DNA of 64,000 nt, taken from contig JAJEJA010000072.1 in assembly GCA_022828145.1 (NCBI GenBank), forward strand, positions 1 through 64,000, in the 5' to 3' direction. The number at the start of each line of letters is the position of its first letter. The first letter of the stretch is position 1. The notes below the pieces were generated by a model that did not search any database, was not told the DNA's origin, and saw only the letters and a list, made by a program, of their open reading frames with translations. This document shows positions 35,220 to 43,336 of the stretch, piece after piece. The position numbers and the translations under genes are program-made. The stretch comes from Candidatus Poribacteria bacterium. Lineage in GTDB: Bacteria > Poribacteria > WGA-4E > WGA-3G.

Positions 35220-36107
35220 ATGTCAATTTTTAGAAGTATGATCAATACAAGGAATATAGTTTTACTAATTTTAGTCGTTTCATTATGTTTATTGACTTGT
35301 TTTTATAGTGTGCATGCTGGCCTTATACTTTCTGCGATTGGTGTAGGTCTAGCTGCATTAACGATATGGCAAACTATTGAAATGTTGACAAAAACTAAGG
35401 AAGAGAAAGCCCAAGAGACTAGAGACGAAATTGAAAGGATAACAGATCTTAGAGCTACTCAATGGGGAATTTATGAGTCTGAAGATCAAAAGGCAAGTGA
35501 AGCACAGACTGATATGACTGCAAAACGTCAAGCATGGGAAACGGTTATTGAAGAAAAATCAACTGCAGAAACGAGGGAAAGCCAAACTCGTGCTAATTAC
35601 GAATCAAGTGCTCGTTATACACAAATGGCGTTAGATTCTTATATGAATCATACTGTATCATGTTATTACTGCGTAGGTTCTAATCTATGTCCAATTGGCC
35701 AGGAAGCATACGACAGTTGGCAAAGTTGGGAAGATACTAAGAAAGCAGATAAAGCATCTTGGGATCAAGCGAAGACTGATCTTGGAGCAAAAATTACTGC
35801 GGAATATAATGCGTATAATGAATGGTGGAGTGCTAAGGCAAAGTATGGATCACATAGAAGTAAAGCTGACAACGCTCATGATCAATGGACTGCTCTTGGA
35901 ACTGAACTAGACAGGTTAGGAACTAAGCTATCTGGTTTGGAAGCTGATATTCTTTTGAAGAGAGCAAAAGTAGAGGCAGCGAAGCGTGATTTTGAAGCTG
36001 CCAAGCAAACACTAAATGAACTTGAAATTAATTATCCTGATGAATGGGCTGAAATGATGAGTGATCCTAGTACGCAATATTCTGTTGAATATATCAGAAG
36101 CCATTAA
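35220..36107 (+). CDS. Membrane-anchored coiled-coil protein, function unknown
   Basis: I do not recognise a family. The 295 residues begin with one or two hydrophobic segments (about 12-52), then almost entirely charged alpha-helix likely to form coiled coil (about 55-140 and 160-285). A cysteine cluster CYYCVGSNLC (about 143-152) breaks the helix and could bind metal or form disulfides. AAGGAG precedes the ATG. It resembles the protein at 44451 in layout (membrane part followed by a helical rod), and both sit near a second single-pass protein. No enzymatic motif is seen. Confidence 0.75.
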   Translation: MSIFRSMINTRNIVLLILVVSLCLLTCFYSVHAGLILSAIGVGLAALTIWQTIEMLTKTKEEKAQETRDEIERITDLRATQWGIYESEDQKASEAQTDMTAKRQAWETVIEEKSTAETRESQTRANYESSARYTQMALDSYMNHTVSCYYCVGSNLCPIGQEAYDSWQSWEDTKKADKASWDQAKTDLGAKITAEYNAYNEWWSAKAKYGSHRSKADNAHDQWTALGTELDRLGTKLSGLEADILLKRAKVEAAKRDFEAAKQTLNELEINYPDEWAEMMSDPSTQYSVEYIRSH

Positions 36108-36289
36108 ATGGGTATGTCCAGTTTTGGTTACTTGACTGAATTGTGTTTGACAAAGACCAAGTAACAGTTGTACAACAAGTGTATAGTGCATATTGATTTC
36201 CGATACATGATATACCTTTCACCCCTCTGGGTTTTATTATAGGTATATCCGTAGGGGCTAATTTAAGGACTTCTAAACATGAATAACCC
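36108..36289. other. First part of a 709-nt intergenic region
   Basis: The gap 36108-36816 carries no gene. Its main content is the inverted-repeat cluster at 36290-36413. The rest is AT-rich with short repeated CACCCCTCT/TTTTATTATAGG-type phrases near 36220 and 36460. Confidence 0.4.
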
Positions 36290-36413
36290 TCTTCAGTTCC
36301 GTAGGGATGCTATGTTTATGGACACGGCATTGGTCCGCACATATCGTCCCTACGGGACAAAGAGGGTAATATCAACGTTTTTCTATAAACATATAGTCCC
36401 TACAGGACTGAAG
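36290..36413. repeat. Cluster of three copies of a GTAGGGAC/ATATGTTTATA repeat
   Basis: One forward copy (36291-36322, TTCCGTAGGGATGCTATG...) and two reverse copies (about 36338-36366 and 36380-36413) share CCCTACgGGAC and ATAAACATAT words. The forward copy can pair with either reverse copy, giving alternative hairpins with CCCTCT/AGAGGG or CTTCAG/CTGAAG at the base. This looks like a dispersed intergenic repeat rather than a gene. Confidence 0.65.
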
Positions 36414-36816
36414 ACATCAAGAAAACAGACTGATCCCTAAAATTGACTTCTTTGGGTTTATTATGGTATATCCAACGTTTCTGTACACCTTTCTCCTTTT
36501 GGGTTTGGTATTTTTACAAAAACCTTACATACCCCTCTTCATTTATGTGTTTCTACAAAAACTGGATACACCCTCATTAAATTCAGGATTTGACACAATA
36601 TATCTTTTGTGTTAAAATATCTACCGCTTCAGAAGTGATTTTTGGTGATGGAATTGATAGTTAAAATAAAAATGTCAAATGCAAGATTTTGCCAAATCCG
36701 AAATGACTAATTCCGATCTTTAATGTAGTCTCTCGGTTATCAATGTAGTAAGAATTATCTGCTAATATATCGAAAGACTACATTTTATCAAATACATTCT
36801 ACTATGAGGTGCCAAA

Positions 36817-38106
36817 ATGAATCGTATAGTCTTAGTTACTATAATTATATTGGTTTTAGTGTCAGTTTCTATGTTAGTATATTTTTTTACAAATAAAGAC
36901 GTGGAAAGAAATATAGGTATTAAGGCGAACAAAGATAATCCTGACTCAGTTATTTCTATGAATGAACCCAAAAGACCTCCTATACCAGATTTTGTTCCTG
37001 ATGAAAAGTGGTTAAAAGATTGGCAAAAAAAGTGGGATAAACAAATGGCTTTAGAAGATGCTAAATTTGCTAAAGAACTTGCTAGTATACCGATAGACAT
37101 GGATTCAATCTTAAAGTCTATTAGATCAGATGAAATTACGCAAGATGATTTGCTTGAAATAAAAACCATGTTATCAAAATTCAAGACAGGGGACACGGTG
37201 ACCGAAGAGGCTATTATAGAGACGCTTATAGGTTTTTTTCCTGACGATAAAAGGTTTCCTGGATTACGTGGTATATTAACTGATTACTATGAAGGTTTGG
37301 AAGGGTTATATGGTGGCAAGCTAACCAAAGATCAAAAATTACTTATGGTTGTGCATTTCACACAAAATCAAATATCTATTACCAGGGATATAGATGAACA
37401 AGTTACCGAAAAAATGAAAATTCGGAGGCAGTTATTAAAAACTGATCCAGATTTATATTACGACACAGAAATTGCAAGCGTCAATTCTAGTATTACTGAG
37501 ACTGAGAACTTAATTACTGATGCGGAGGCCCGTGGTGATATGGAAGTTGCTGAAACTTATCGCAGTCATTTATTAGCTTTAAATAAGCGTATAGATGAAT
37601 TAGATTTTGAAAGAAACTTTGACGAAGAGATTGAGAAAATGAAGCAACAGATATTAAAAGAACGTTTCCCTGATGGTAATTATCACGACTGGGTGAATGA
37701 AATGGTAGATGAAATGCAAGCGGAGCTATTGAATAATGATGAAATAAATAATACTACTTTAAATAAGTCTACTAGTCAATCTAGTTCTCATTCTAATGAC
37801 AATAAAAGTTTAGAAGGTTTATTATCTGGTGTCGGTGAAAAATATCTTGATGTGGTTATATCAAGATATTTCACACCTGAGGAATTTAAAGAGTATTATC
37901 CAAATGTATCAGATACAAGTCAATTAAAAGCAAGGACTGTTGAAATGCAAACGGAACTTGCTATGGAAGTCCGTAAAGTTTTAAATACTATGGAAGATAT
38001 ATCTACCGGGGATAAAAGAAAGTTGGCAAGTGAATTCTTGAATAAGAATTACGACAAGGAATTTGCTAAGGAAGTTTTAAAGTTATTGTATAATCCTTCT
38101 GACTAA
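36817..38106 (+). CDS. Single-pass membrane protein with helical extracytoplasmic region, function unknown
   Basis: I do not recognise a family. The 429 residues begin with a strong transmembrane segment (about 4-25), a proline-rich linker (PKRPPIPDFVPD near 51-62), a Trp/Lys-rich helix (KWLKDWQKKWDKQM) and long charged helices (about 185-300). A Ser/Asn-rich break lies near 318-333, followed by a C-terminal helical domain. GAGG lies upstream of the ATG. Layout and the Trp-rich helix recall the protein at 45267. It might be a structural or scaffolding protein; no catalytic motif is visible. Confidence 0.72.
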   Translation: MNRIVLVTIIILVLVSVSMLVYFFTNKDVERNIGIKANKDNPDSVISMNEPKRPPIPDFVPDEKWLKDWQKKWDKQMALEDAKFAKELASIPIDMDSILKSIRSDEITQDDLLEIKTMLSKFKTGDTVTEEAIIETLIGFFPDDKRFPGLRGILTDYYEGLEGLYGGKLTKDQKLLMVVHFTQNQISITRDIDEQVTEKMKIRRQLLKTDPDLYYDTEIASVNSSITETENLITDAEARGDMEVAETYRSHLLALNKRIDELDFERNFDEEIEKMKQQILKERFPDGNYHDWVNEMVDEMQAELLNNDEINNTTLNKSTSQSSSHSNDNKSLEGLLSGVGEKYLDVVISRYFTPEEFKEYYPNVSDTSQLKARTVEMQTELAMEVRKVLNTMEDISTGDKRKLASEFLNKNYDKEFAKEVLKLLYNPSD

Positions 38107-38112
38107 TGGACA

Positions 38113-38268
38113 GTCAATCTAATTGTTCGGGTATAGATGTTCTAATATGTTCTAATCGCACACGCGCATCTTCCATTGTCCATTGCCAGTTCTGCCAATC
38201 CACTGTCTTTCTACGCGCCCAAACAAACATATGCCGCCATCCCGTTAATGCTTCTATAAAACGGATAG
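38113..38268 (-). pseudogene. Possible C-terminal fragment of an unknown gene
   Basis: The minus strand reads an uninterrupted frame ending at a stop: IRFIEALTGWRHMFVWARR, then KTVDWQNWQWTMEDARVR and LEHIRTSIPEQLD. It has good amino-acid composition but no start of its own, because its upstream side joins the duplicated hsp20 segment. It may be the tail of a displaced gene. The family was not recognised. Confidence 0.35.
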
Positions 38269-38269
38269 T

Positions 38270-38587
38270 GGCTTTGAAATCCACGCTGAACTTCCCGGCG
38301 TAGCTCAAGAAGATGTTCAGGTTTCTGTCACTGACAATTTACTTACAATCAAAGGCGAGAAAAATCAGAAACGGGAAACTGAAAATAAGAGCTACCACCG
38401 TGTAGAAAGACGGTACGGTACATTTCAAAGAAGTTTTACACTGCCGAGACATGTTGATACTGGAAACATAAAGGCTGACTATAAGGATGGTATCCTTACG
38501 CTAACAATACCGAAGGCAGAGGCAGCAAAACCGAAAGAGATTCAGATCGGTGTGCAAGCTGCGAATGAAACCTCCGACGAAAGTTAA
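38270..38587 (+). pseudogene. 5'-truncated duplicate of hsp20
   Basis: Bases 38270-38665 align without gaps to 32720-33115 (constant offset 5550) with only a few percent differences. They cover hsp20 from GFEIHAELPGV to the stop plus the terminator. The first ~53 codons, the ribosome-binding site and the sigma-54-type promoter are absent, and an in-frame stop lies about 20 nt upstream of the junction. The frame is otherwise intact, so the duplication is recent. Confidence 0.88.
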
Positions 38588-38604
38588 ACTTAACTATGCA
38601 TCAT

Positions 38605-38637
38605 AAGGACTGGTGGGTAAAACCATCAGTCCTTTTT
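38605..38637 (+). terminator. Duplicated hsp20 terminator
   Basis: An identical hairpin and T-run to 33055-33087, copied with the truncated hsp20. It now stands upstream of the Arg-rich sHSP gene. Confidence 0.85.
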
Positions 38638-38733
38638 GCGTTACAAAACAAAATATTCGAACATAACGATAATGTAATTGTCTTAAATAACGAATTTAGT
38701 GAATAAACCAATACTAATAAAGGAGAACTGAAA

Positions 38734-39432
38734 ATGGAACATTCACAGAATGAGCACAGGAGAGGACCTTTCAAAGGTCAGAGAAGGAGAAACCGTGTTA
38801 ATAGAAATCGTGTAAGAAATAGGAATGACAGGTCAGAACATTCATCAAGCCAAGAAAGACAAGTAGAAGGACCACCCATTCATCGTAGAAGAATCTTACG
38901 ACAGATGCACGCATCTAATAGAAAAGATAGGAGAGAACATTCTCCCTCATCACGGAGAAGAAAACGTCCATCCATGAATAAGGCTGATTTCAGATCGCGT
39001 AACCATCGGCAAGGCGCATTTTCACCGGAAAGAAAAAGGAAAAAAGCATCTGAAGGAAGATCTCCTAATCGGCGTGGTCACAATGTTGGACGAAGATTCA
39101 GATGGATTCCAGCTGCTGATGTCTGCGAATCAGATGACAATATTATTATTAATGTTGAACTTTCAGGTGTTTCTGAAGAGGATATAAACATTACCGTTGT
39201 TGAGAATCGATTGACAATTAAGGGAGTAAAAAAGCCGCATAAGTCAGACGATAACATTAAAGTACGTCGCTCCAGTAGACAATTTGGTAGATTTCGTCAT
39301 GCGTTTCCACTGCCACGACATACCGAAGCAAGCGAAATTAAGGCAGATTTTAAAGATGGTATTTTGTCTGTATCAGTGCCGAAACCAGAAACGTCTAAAC
39401 CTACACAAATACCGATTAATGCTGAAGAGTAG
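38734..39432 (+). CDS. Small heat-shock protein with Arg-rich disordered N-terminal extension
   Basis: The C-terminal ~110 residues form an alpha-crystallin domain (ELSGVSEEDINITV, RSSRQFGRFRHAFPLP, FKDGILSVSVPKP, TQIPI). The N-terminal ~120 residues are strongly basic and low in complexity, rich in Arg, Asn, Ser and His (GQRRRNRVNRNRVRNRN, RRRKRP and similar), with no hydrophobic core. Ordinary Hsp20 N-termini are short and hydrophobic. The extension suggests RNA or DNA binding or condensate formation, which is inference. AAAGGAG precedes the ATG. It follows the duplicated hsp20 tail, and the aquaporin gene converges on it. Confidence 0.88.
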   Translation: MEHSQNEHRRGPFKGQRRRNRVNRNRVRNRNDRSEHSSSQERQVEGPPIHRRRILRQMHASNRKDRREHSPSSRRRKRPSMNKADFRSRNHRQGAFSPERKRKKASEGRSPNRRGHNVGRRFRWIPAADVCESDDNIIINVELSGVSEEDINITVVENRLTIKGVKKPHKSDDNIKVRRSSRQFGRFRHAFPLPRHTEASEIKADFKDGILSVSVPKPETSKPTQIPINAEE

Positions 39433-39463
39433 ATGAGATTAGGCTCGTGCATTGTGCATTAGC

Positions 39464-40159
39464 CTATTTCTGTTTTTTATCTTTGAGAATACCAACGTAG
39501 AGTGCCGCTGCCATCACAGACCCAACTGCCGGTCCAACGAAATACAACCAAATATCAGAATAAATACCACTTGCTATAGCAGGACCGAGTGTGCGTGCTG
39601 GATTGAATGATGCACGCGTTAATGGACCTCCCATCAATATGCATACTGTTAGCGTCAGACCAATTGCTAACCCAGCAAGGTTTCCTCCCCTACCACTAAC
39701 TGCGGTATTGAAGATAGTATTGACAAGAAAAAATGTTAATATGATTTCTACGAAAATGCCTTGTATTATAGTGACATTATCAGCCAGAATAGTTACACCG
39801 AGGTCTCCATCAACAGGTAGAACTCCTTTCAGTGCTAATGCACCTAAGATCCCTCCAGCAAATTGAACTATCCAGTATCCGATAGCTGTAGTGAATTTTA
39901 TCTCTTTTGCTACAAGCAGTCCCAAGGTCACTGCTGGATTTATGTGGGTCCCAGAGAAGTGTCCATAAGCATAACAAAATGCCACTATAACCAGTCCGTG
40001 TGCGAGTGCTACCGTCAGAAGATTGTCAAATCCGTAGACGTTTTCACCAATTTTATCTAAATTAGCTAAATTAGTTTGCGTGATTGCTAATGCACCTGCC
40101 CCAATAAAAATCAGGGCAAAGGTGCCAATAAATTCAGCGACTAAATTACGCGTATTCAT
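39464..40159 (-). CDS. MIP-family aquaporin/glycerol channel
   Basis: This 231-residue channel of six transmembrane helices has two half-helices marked by NPA motifs: THINPAVTLG near 72 and SFNPARTLGP near 187. The residue before the second NPA and the small selectivity residues fit a water channel better than a large-pore glycerol facilitator, but this is not certain. It lies 36 nt downstream of the sulfatase-like gene on the same strand and converges on the Arg-rich sHSP gene. Confidence 0.92.
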   Translation of the reverse strand: MNTRNLVAEFIGTFALIFIGAGALAITQTNLANLDKIGENVYGFDNLLTVALAHGLVIVAFCYAYGHFSGTHINPAVTLGLLVAKEIKFTTAIGYWIVQFAGGILGALALKGVLPVDGDLGVTILADNVTIIQGIFVEIILTFFLVNTIFNTAVSGRGGNLAGLAIGLTLTVCILMGGPLTRASFNPARTLGPAIASGIYSDIWLYFVGPAVGSVMAAALYVGILKDKKQK

Positions 40160-40195
40160 CTAAAACTCCATTAGAATTCTTTTCTTCATCGGTTT

Positions 40196-41551
40196 TCACA
40201 ACCATCTGTTTTTAAACTGTTGTACCATTTCATCAGGTCCACCGTGCTGTCCCAGATAGTCCAAGAACGCTTGGTAGAGTCTTCTTGCTTCGTTATTATC
40301 AGATTCAAATCTATTCTTGTTCTGCTCAGGATCTGAAGGTAGATGGAAAAGCTTATTTGGTGCACCTTTATGTTCAAGCAGTAGCGACCACGCGCCGTCT
40401 GTAATGCTTCCGTGTGGACTACCTCCATCAGGACTCCATCCACCACCCCACGCACCGTGAGAAACCGCGTATTCACTCCCTTTTTCAGTATCACCTAAAA
40501 TAATCTGTAACAGTGAATTACCTTCTACCTGTTTTCCGCGTTCTGCTCCAAATACATCAACAACGGTTGCGGGAATATCAATAATACTTGCCAGGGCATC
40601 TGTGTGTCTTGGTGTTGCATCAGGATGATAAATAAGCAGTGGAATATGTATGACTTCTTCATACATGGTAAGGTTTTTAGCGATGAGTCCATGTTCACCT
40701 AATAGGAAACCGTGATCTGCCATGAAGATTATCATCGTATTCTCCATCAAACCCATATAGTCAATTTTTCGTATGAGATGTCCAATCCAATTATCAACAA
40801 GACACGCTTCTGCCCGGTATAATGCATTGAGTCTTTGGGTTGTGCGTTCATCCATTCTATTTGGACCGTATGTCGGGTATATGGGTTCAGGACCATCGTA
40901 GTCATCTGGATCAAACCTTCTGATGTACCAGTCTGGTACATCCCAAGGTTCGTGCGGGTCAAATGTGTCTACCATCAAGTAGAAGTTTTCATGTTGATAG
41001 TTTCTTTCCAGCCAGTCACAGGCAGTCTGCATAGTTTGTGCAACAAACGTATCCCCTTCATTCTGTCTAAAGTCTGAATTCTTTAGATGATTTCTAAGAC
41101 CTGGCGGTAAATTATCTGGACTTGGTCGTGTGTGTTTACGGTATCGTTGAACTTCTTCTGTATCATAATTATAGGGATGTGTTTCTAAAACATCAGTTTC
41201 CTGTCCACGGATCCACTTCCACCCCGTGAATCCTCGATTATATAGGAATCCGTTATTAAGGTGATGCGGTGTATCAGCGATCATCATACTTATAACACCA
41301 GCTTGTGTGAGTTGGTTTGCTATTACAGGTATATTGCGTTGAAGTGGTTCCCAGCCGCGTCGACATATCCCGACTTCACCCGTGACTAAATCTCCTCGAA
41401 TCGGTACTGTTGGGAAACTTGTAATATACGCTTTGTTGAATACAATACACTTCTCTGCAAATGCGTTGAGTGCTGGACAATATCCTTTGCCGCCGTAGAC
41501 ATCTAAGTTATCACGTCTAAATGTATCTGAAATAATATGGATTATGTTCAT
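40196..41551 (-). CDS. Sulfatase-family protein lacking the formylglycine Cys/Ser
   Basis: The 451-residue protein has the sulfatase fold: the metal Asp near the N-terminus (ISDTFRRDN), DTFDPHEPWDVP near 195, MADHGFLLGEHG near 277 and a C-terminal HKGAPNKLFHL segment. The site expected to be C/S-x-P-x-R reads Thr48-Val-Pro-Ile-Arg52. Formylglycine is made from Cys or Ser, so a normal sulfatase is unlikely. Thr is the nucleophile in related phosphodiesterases and phosphoglycerate mutases. No signal peptide is seen, so it is likely cytoplasmic. The substrate is unknown. Confidence 0.85.
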   Translation of the reverse strand: MNIIHIISDTFRRDNLDVYGGKGYCPALNAFAEKCIVFNKAYITSFPTVPIRGDLVTGEVGICRRGWEPLQRNIPVIANQLTQAGVISMMIADTPHHLNNGFLYNRGFTGWKWIRGQETDVLETHPYNYDTEEVQRYRKHTRPSPDNLPPGLRNHLKNSDFRQNEGDTFVAQTMQTACDWLERNYQHENFYLMVDTFDPHEPWDVPDWYIRRFDPDDYDGPEPIYPTYGPNRMDERTTQRLNALYRAEACLVDNWIGHLIRKIDYMGLMENTMIIFMADHGFLLGEHGLIAKNLTMYEEVIHIPLLIYHPDATPRHTDALASIIDIPATVVDVFGAERGKQVEGNSLLQIILGDTEKGSEYAVSHGAWGGGWSPDGGSPHGSITDGAWSLLLEHKGAPNKLFHLPSDPEQNKNRFESDNNEARRLYQAFLDYLGQHGGPDEMVQQFKNRWL

Positions 41552-41599
41552 AAAATACCCCTTTTATCAGAACTGTGGCGCAAAACCCCATCATTTATG

Positions 41600-41694
41600 A
41601 TGGGGATGTAGCGCCATGCAGACATCATCTCACTAATCAAATCGACTAATAACTCATATATATTAATTAAGCTTATCTGAAGTTTTGTGAGCAG
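41600..41694 (+). repeat. 95-bp promoter-bearing repeat, copy 1
   Basis: The unit starts ATGGGGATGTAGCGCC, contains TCGACTAATAACTCATA and ends TTTTGTGAGCAG. It matches 42258-42352 nearly perfectly and lies upstream of hicBA. After the unit the sequence diverges, but a TTGACT (41706-41711) with a weak -10 (CATATT, 41729-41734) is present. Confidence 0.9.
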
Positions 41695-41781
41695 GATTAA
41701 TATAGTTGACTTTTTGGATCATGTGTGGCATATTGCAATAATCTATCATGCATGTTGACAGGATATTGAAGGAGATATAAA

Positions 41782-42081
41782 ATGGCATATAAATTAACCC
41801 TTAGGCTTGAATCTCAAAAAGAAGGTGGATTCACAATAACATGTAAAGAATTACCAGAATTAATAACGGAGTGTGATTCTTTAGATGATATGAAAGAAAA
41901 TGTTTTAGATGCTTTTACTGCAATACTTGAATTATATCAATACAGAAATCGACCTTTGCCAGAAAGTATTAAGGGTGCAGATGAGGTACTAAATAATTCA
42001 AATGATTTTATGATTGAAACGGTGGTATCACTTAATGAAATATCGGCAAATAGTCAAAAAGCTGAAACAATTCGGGTGTGA
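41782..42081 (+). CDS. hicB: HicB-family antitoxin
   Basis: This 99-residue protein has the HicB partial RNase H-like fold: YKLTLRLESQKEGGFTITCKELPELITECDSLDD, given here as its landmark pieces GGFTITCKELPE and ECDSLDDMKENV. HicB binds and blocks the HicA toxin. A separate C-terminal DNA-binding domain is not evident, so autoregulation may work differently. GAAGGAG precedes the ATG. hicA starts inside its 3' end, a usual coupling. Copy 1 of the promoter-bearing repeat lies upstream. Confidence 0.85.
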   Translation: MAYKLTLRLESQKEGGFTITCKELPELITECDSLDDMKENVLDAFTAILELYQYRNRPLPESIKGADEVLNNSNDFMIETVVSLNEISANSQKAETIRV

Positions 42082-42250
42082 AGAAATTGTTGATAGAAGA
42101 TCAGGATCTCACAGAATATGGATTAATACCAATAATCAGAAAGAGGCATGCATTCCAGATTGGCGTGGCAGAGATTTGAAAACAGGAACTCTGCGGGCTA
42201 TCATTAATCAATTAGGTATTGATTATAAGGAGTTTCACAAAAACCGTTAG
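42035..42250 (+). CDS. hicA: HicA-family mRNA interferase toxin
   Basis: This 71-residue HicA has a double-stranded-RNA-binding-like fold. The catalytic His is in SGSHRIW (His26), and GTLRAIINQLGID near 50 is typical of the family. It cleaves mRNA when free of HicB. I start at the ATG at 42035 (MKYRQIVKKL), which overlaps hicB by 47 nt and has GGTGG upstream; a longer frame from 42014 lacks support. The next repeat copy begins 8 nt after the stop. Confidence 0.88.
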   Translation: MKYRQIVKKLKQFGCEEIVDRRSGSHRIWINTNNQKEACIPDWRGRDLKTGTLRAIINQLGIDYKEFHKNR

Positions 42251-42257
42251 CAGTATC

Positions 42258-42352
42258 ATGGGGATGTAGCGCCATGCAGACATCATCTCACTAATCAAAT
42301 CGACTAATAACTCATATATATTAATTAAGCTTATCTGAAGTTTTGTGAGCAG
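42258..42352 (+). repeat. 95-bp promoter-bearing repeat, copy 2
   Basis: Near-identical to copy 1. The match with copy 3 extends a further 15 nt (AAATAAATTTACTTG) into the -35 region of the promoter at 42365. Confidence 0.9.
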
Positions 42353-42364
42353 AAATAAATTTAC

Positions 42365-42393
42365 TTGACAAGGTGCATGAAATTAAATATAAT
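42365..42393 (+). promoter_or_regulatory. Consensus sigma-70-type promoter after repeat copy 2
   Basis: TTGACA (42365-42370), 17 nt, TATAAT (42388-42393): a perfect match to both boxes. It drives the 85-residue ORF at 42433. Confidence 0.88.
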
Positions 42394-42432
42394 CTAATTC
42401 TATAATCATAATAGTTTGAGGTATTTAATTCA

Positions 42433-42690
42433 ATGCATAAGGCATCAGATAATACAGATCGATCAAATGCAACACATATCTTTCTTGATAATCTTAACAA
42501 TCTGAAGAATTTGATTGAAGAGATTCAAGAAATGCCAAACCGAAAAAATTTGAAAAATCTTGAGACTTCTGCGATCGATGTTTTTGACAATCTATATATT
42601 CAGCTGGAGAAGTGTTGGATGATTGCCGAGAAAGGTCGGCAGATTCAGCCTCTGTATCACGAGATTTTTGATCTTGATTCAAGTGAGTGA
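42433..42690 (+). CDS. Small helical protein, function unknown
   Basis: I do not recognise this 85-residue protein. It appears wholly alpha-helical and charged, with a single Cys-Trp pair near 62 and no membrane segment. It stands directly behind a consensus promoter at the end of repeat copy 2. GAGG lies 11 nt before the ATG, a rather long spacing. It follows hicBA and precedes repeat copy 3, so the repeats and small genes alternate here like cassettes. Confidence 0.65.
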   Translation: MHKASDNTDRSNATHIFLDNLNNLKNLIEEIQEMPNRKNLKNLETSAIDVFDNLYIQLEKCWMIAEKGRQIQPLYHEIFDLDSSE

Positions 42691-42785
42691 CTTCTTTTTC
42701 CATGATTTTTTACCACCTAATTTACTAAAATTTGTGTAAGTATGCCAGCAATCCAGTATAAAATCAAATGTACTTTGAACACTGT

Positions 42786-42867
42786 GCCATGCAGACCTCA
42801 TTTCACTAATCAAATCGACTAATAACTCATATATATTAATTAAGCTTATCTGAAGTTTTGTGAGCAG
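42786..42867 (+). repeat. Promoter-bearing repeat, copy 3 (5'-shortened)
   Basis: Starts at GCCATGCAGACC and matches copies 1 and 2 to GAGCAG with a few changes, then shares AAATAAATTTACTTG with copy 2. About 13 nt at the start are missing or diverged. Confidence 0.88.
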
Positions 42868-42879
42868 AAATAAATTTAC

Positions 42880-42908
42880 TTGCACTATCAAATCCTCTGT
42901 GGTATAAT
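42880..42908 (+). promoter_or_regulatory. Sigma-70-type promoter after repeat copy 3
   Basis: TTGCAC (42880-42885), 17 nt, TATAAT (42903-42908). The downstream leader has a hairpin, GGCAGTG (42930-42936) with CACTGCC (42945-42951), and then the 39-codon gene at 43010. Confidence 0.85.
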
Positions 42909-42929
42909 TACGTCAAGTAAAAATAAAAA

Positions 42930-42951
42930 GGCAGTGTGCCTAATCACTGCC
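42930..42951 (+). promoter_or_regulatory. Leader hairpin before the 39-codon gene
   Basis: A perfect 7-bp stem (GGCAGTG/CACTGCC) with an 8-nt loop, about 16 nt after the likely transcription start and 59 nt before the ATG. Similar placements occur at 49707 and 50639. Confidence 0.6.
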
Positions 42952-43009
42952 TAAATATGAGAAAAATGCCTAAAATTACTCCCTAAATATGAAAAAAGGA
43001 GTTAAGCTA

Positions 43010-43129
43010 ATGCCCATTACAAAAGCACGCTCTAAACACAATCGAGCCATGCGTGAAATAAAAAGACGCAGAGCTTTGAATGCTTTAAAAGATATAGAAC
43101 GCAAACTTAAGCAAATCCGTCAAAAATAA
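43010..43129 (+). CDS. 39-residue strongly basic protein
   Basis: The frame reads MPITKARSKHNRAMREIKR and continues with RRALNALKDIERKLKQIRQK to a TAA. AAAAAAGGAG lies 8 nt before the ATG, and a TTGCAC/TATAAT promoter with a leader hairpin precedes it. It is Lys/Arg-rich and predicted helical, without a membrane segment. It could bind nucleic acid or be a small regulator or peptide; nothing decides this. It is too short for most gene finders. Confidence 0.65.
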   Translation: MPITKARSKHNRAMREIKRRRALNALKDIERKLKQIRQK

Positions 43130-43306
43130 CGAATTTTCTCATACGGCAATTATTATACCATTTTGTTGTTTCAAAGTCAATCAAATTTTTCTTGTATGCA
43201 CAAACTTAGATCCAGGTACTTCGACTTTGCCATAAGTACCTGATAAATCTCCAATGGACTGTTTGCATAATTTTAGCATATCCTTTCATGGACACACAAA
43301 ACCGAT
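43130..43306. other. Non-coding gap before the ncRNA promoter
   Basis: AT-rich sequence between the 39-codon gene and the ncRNA promoter. AGGTACTTCGACTTTGCC and AAGTACCT could form a loose hairpin (around 43216-43242) that may end the upstream transcript, without a T-run. Confidence 0.35.
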
Positions 43307-43335
43307 TTGACTAATTTGTTAACACGTGGTATAAT
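43307..43335 (+). promoter_or_regulatory. Sigma-70-type promoter of the candidate ncRNA
   Basis: TTGACT (43307-43312), 17 nt, TATAAT (43330-43335). The hairpin that follows begins at 43336, so the expected start (~43342) lies inside the first arm. Confidence 0.85.
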
Positions 43336-43336
43336 A

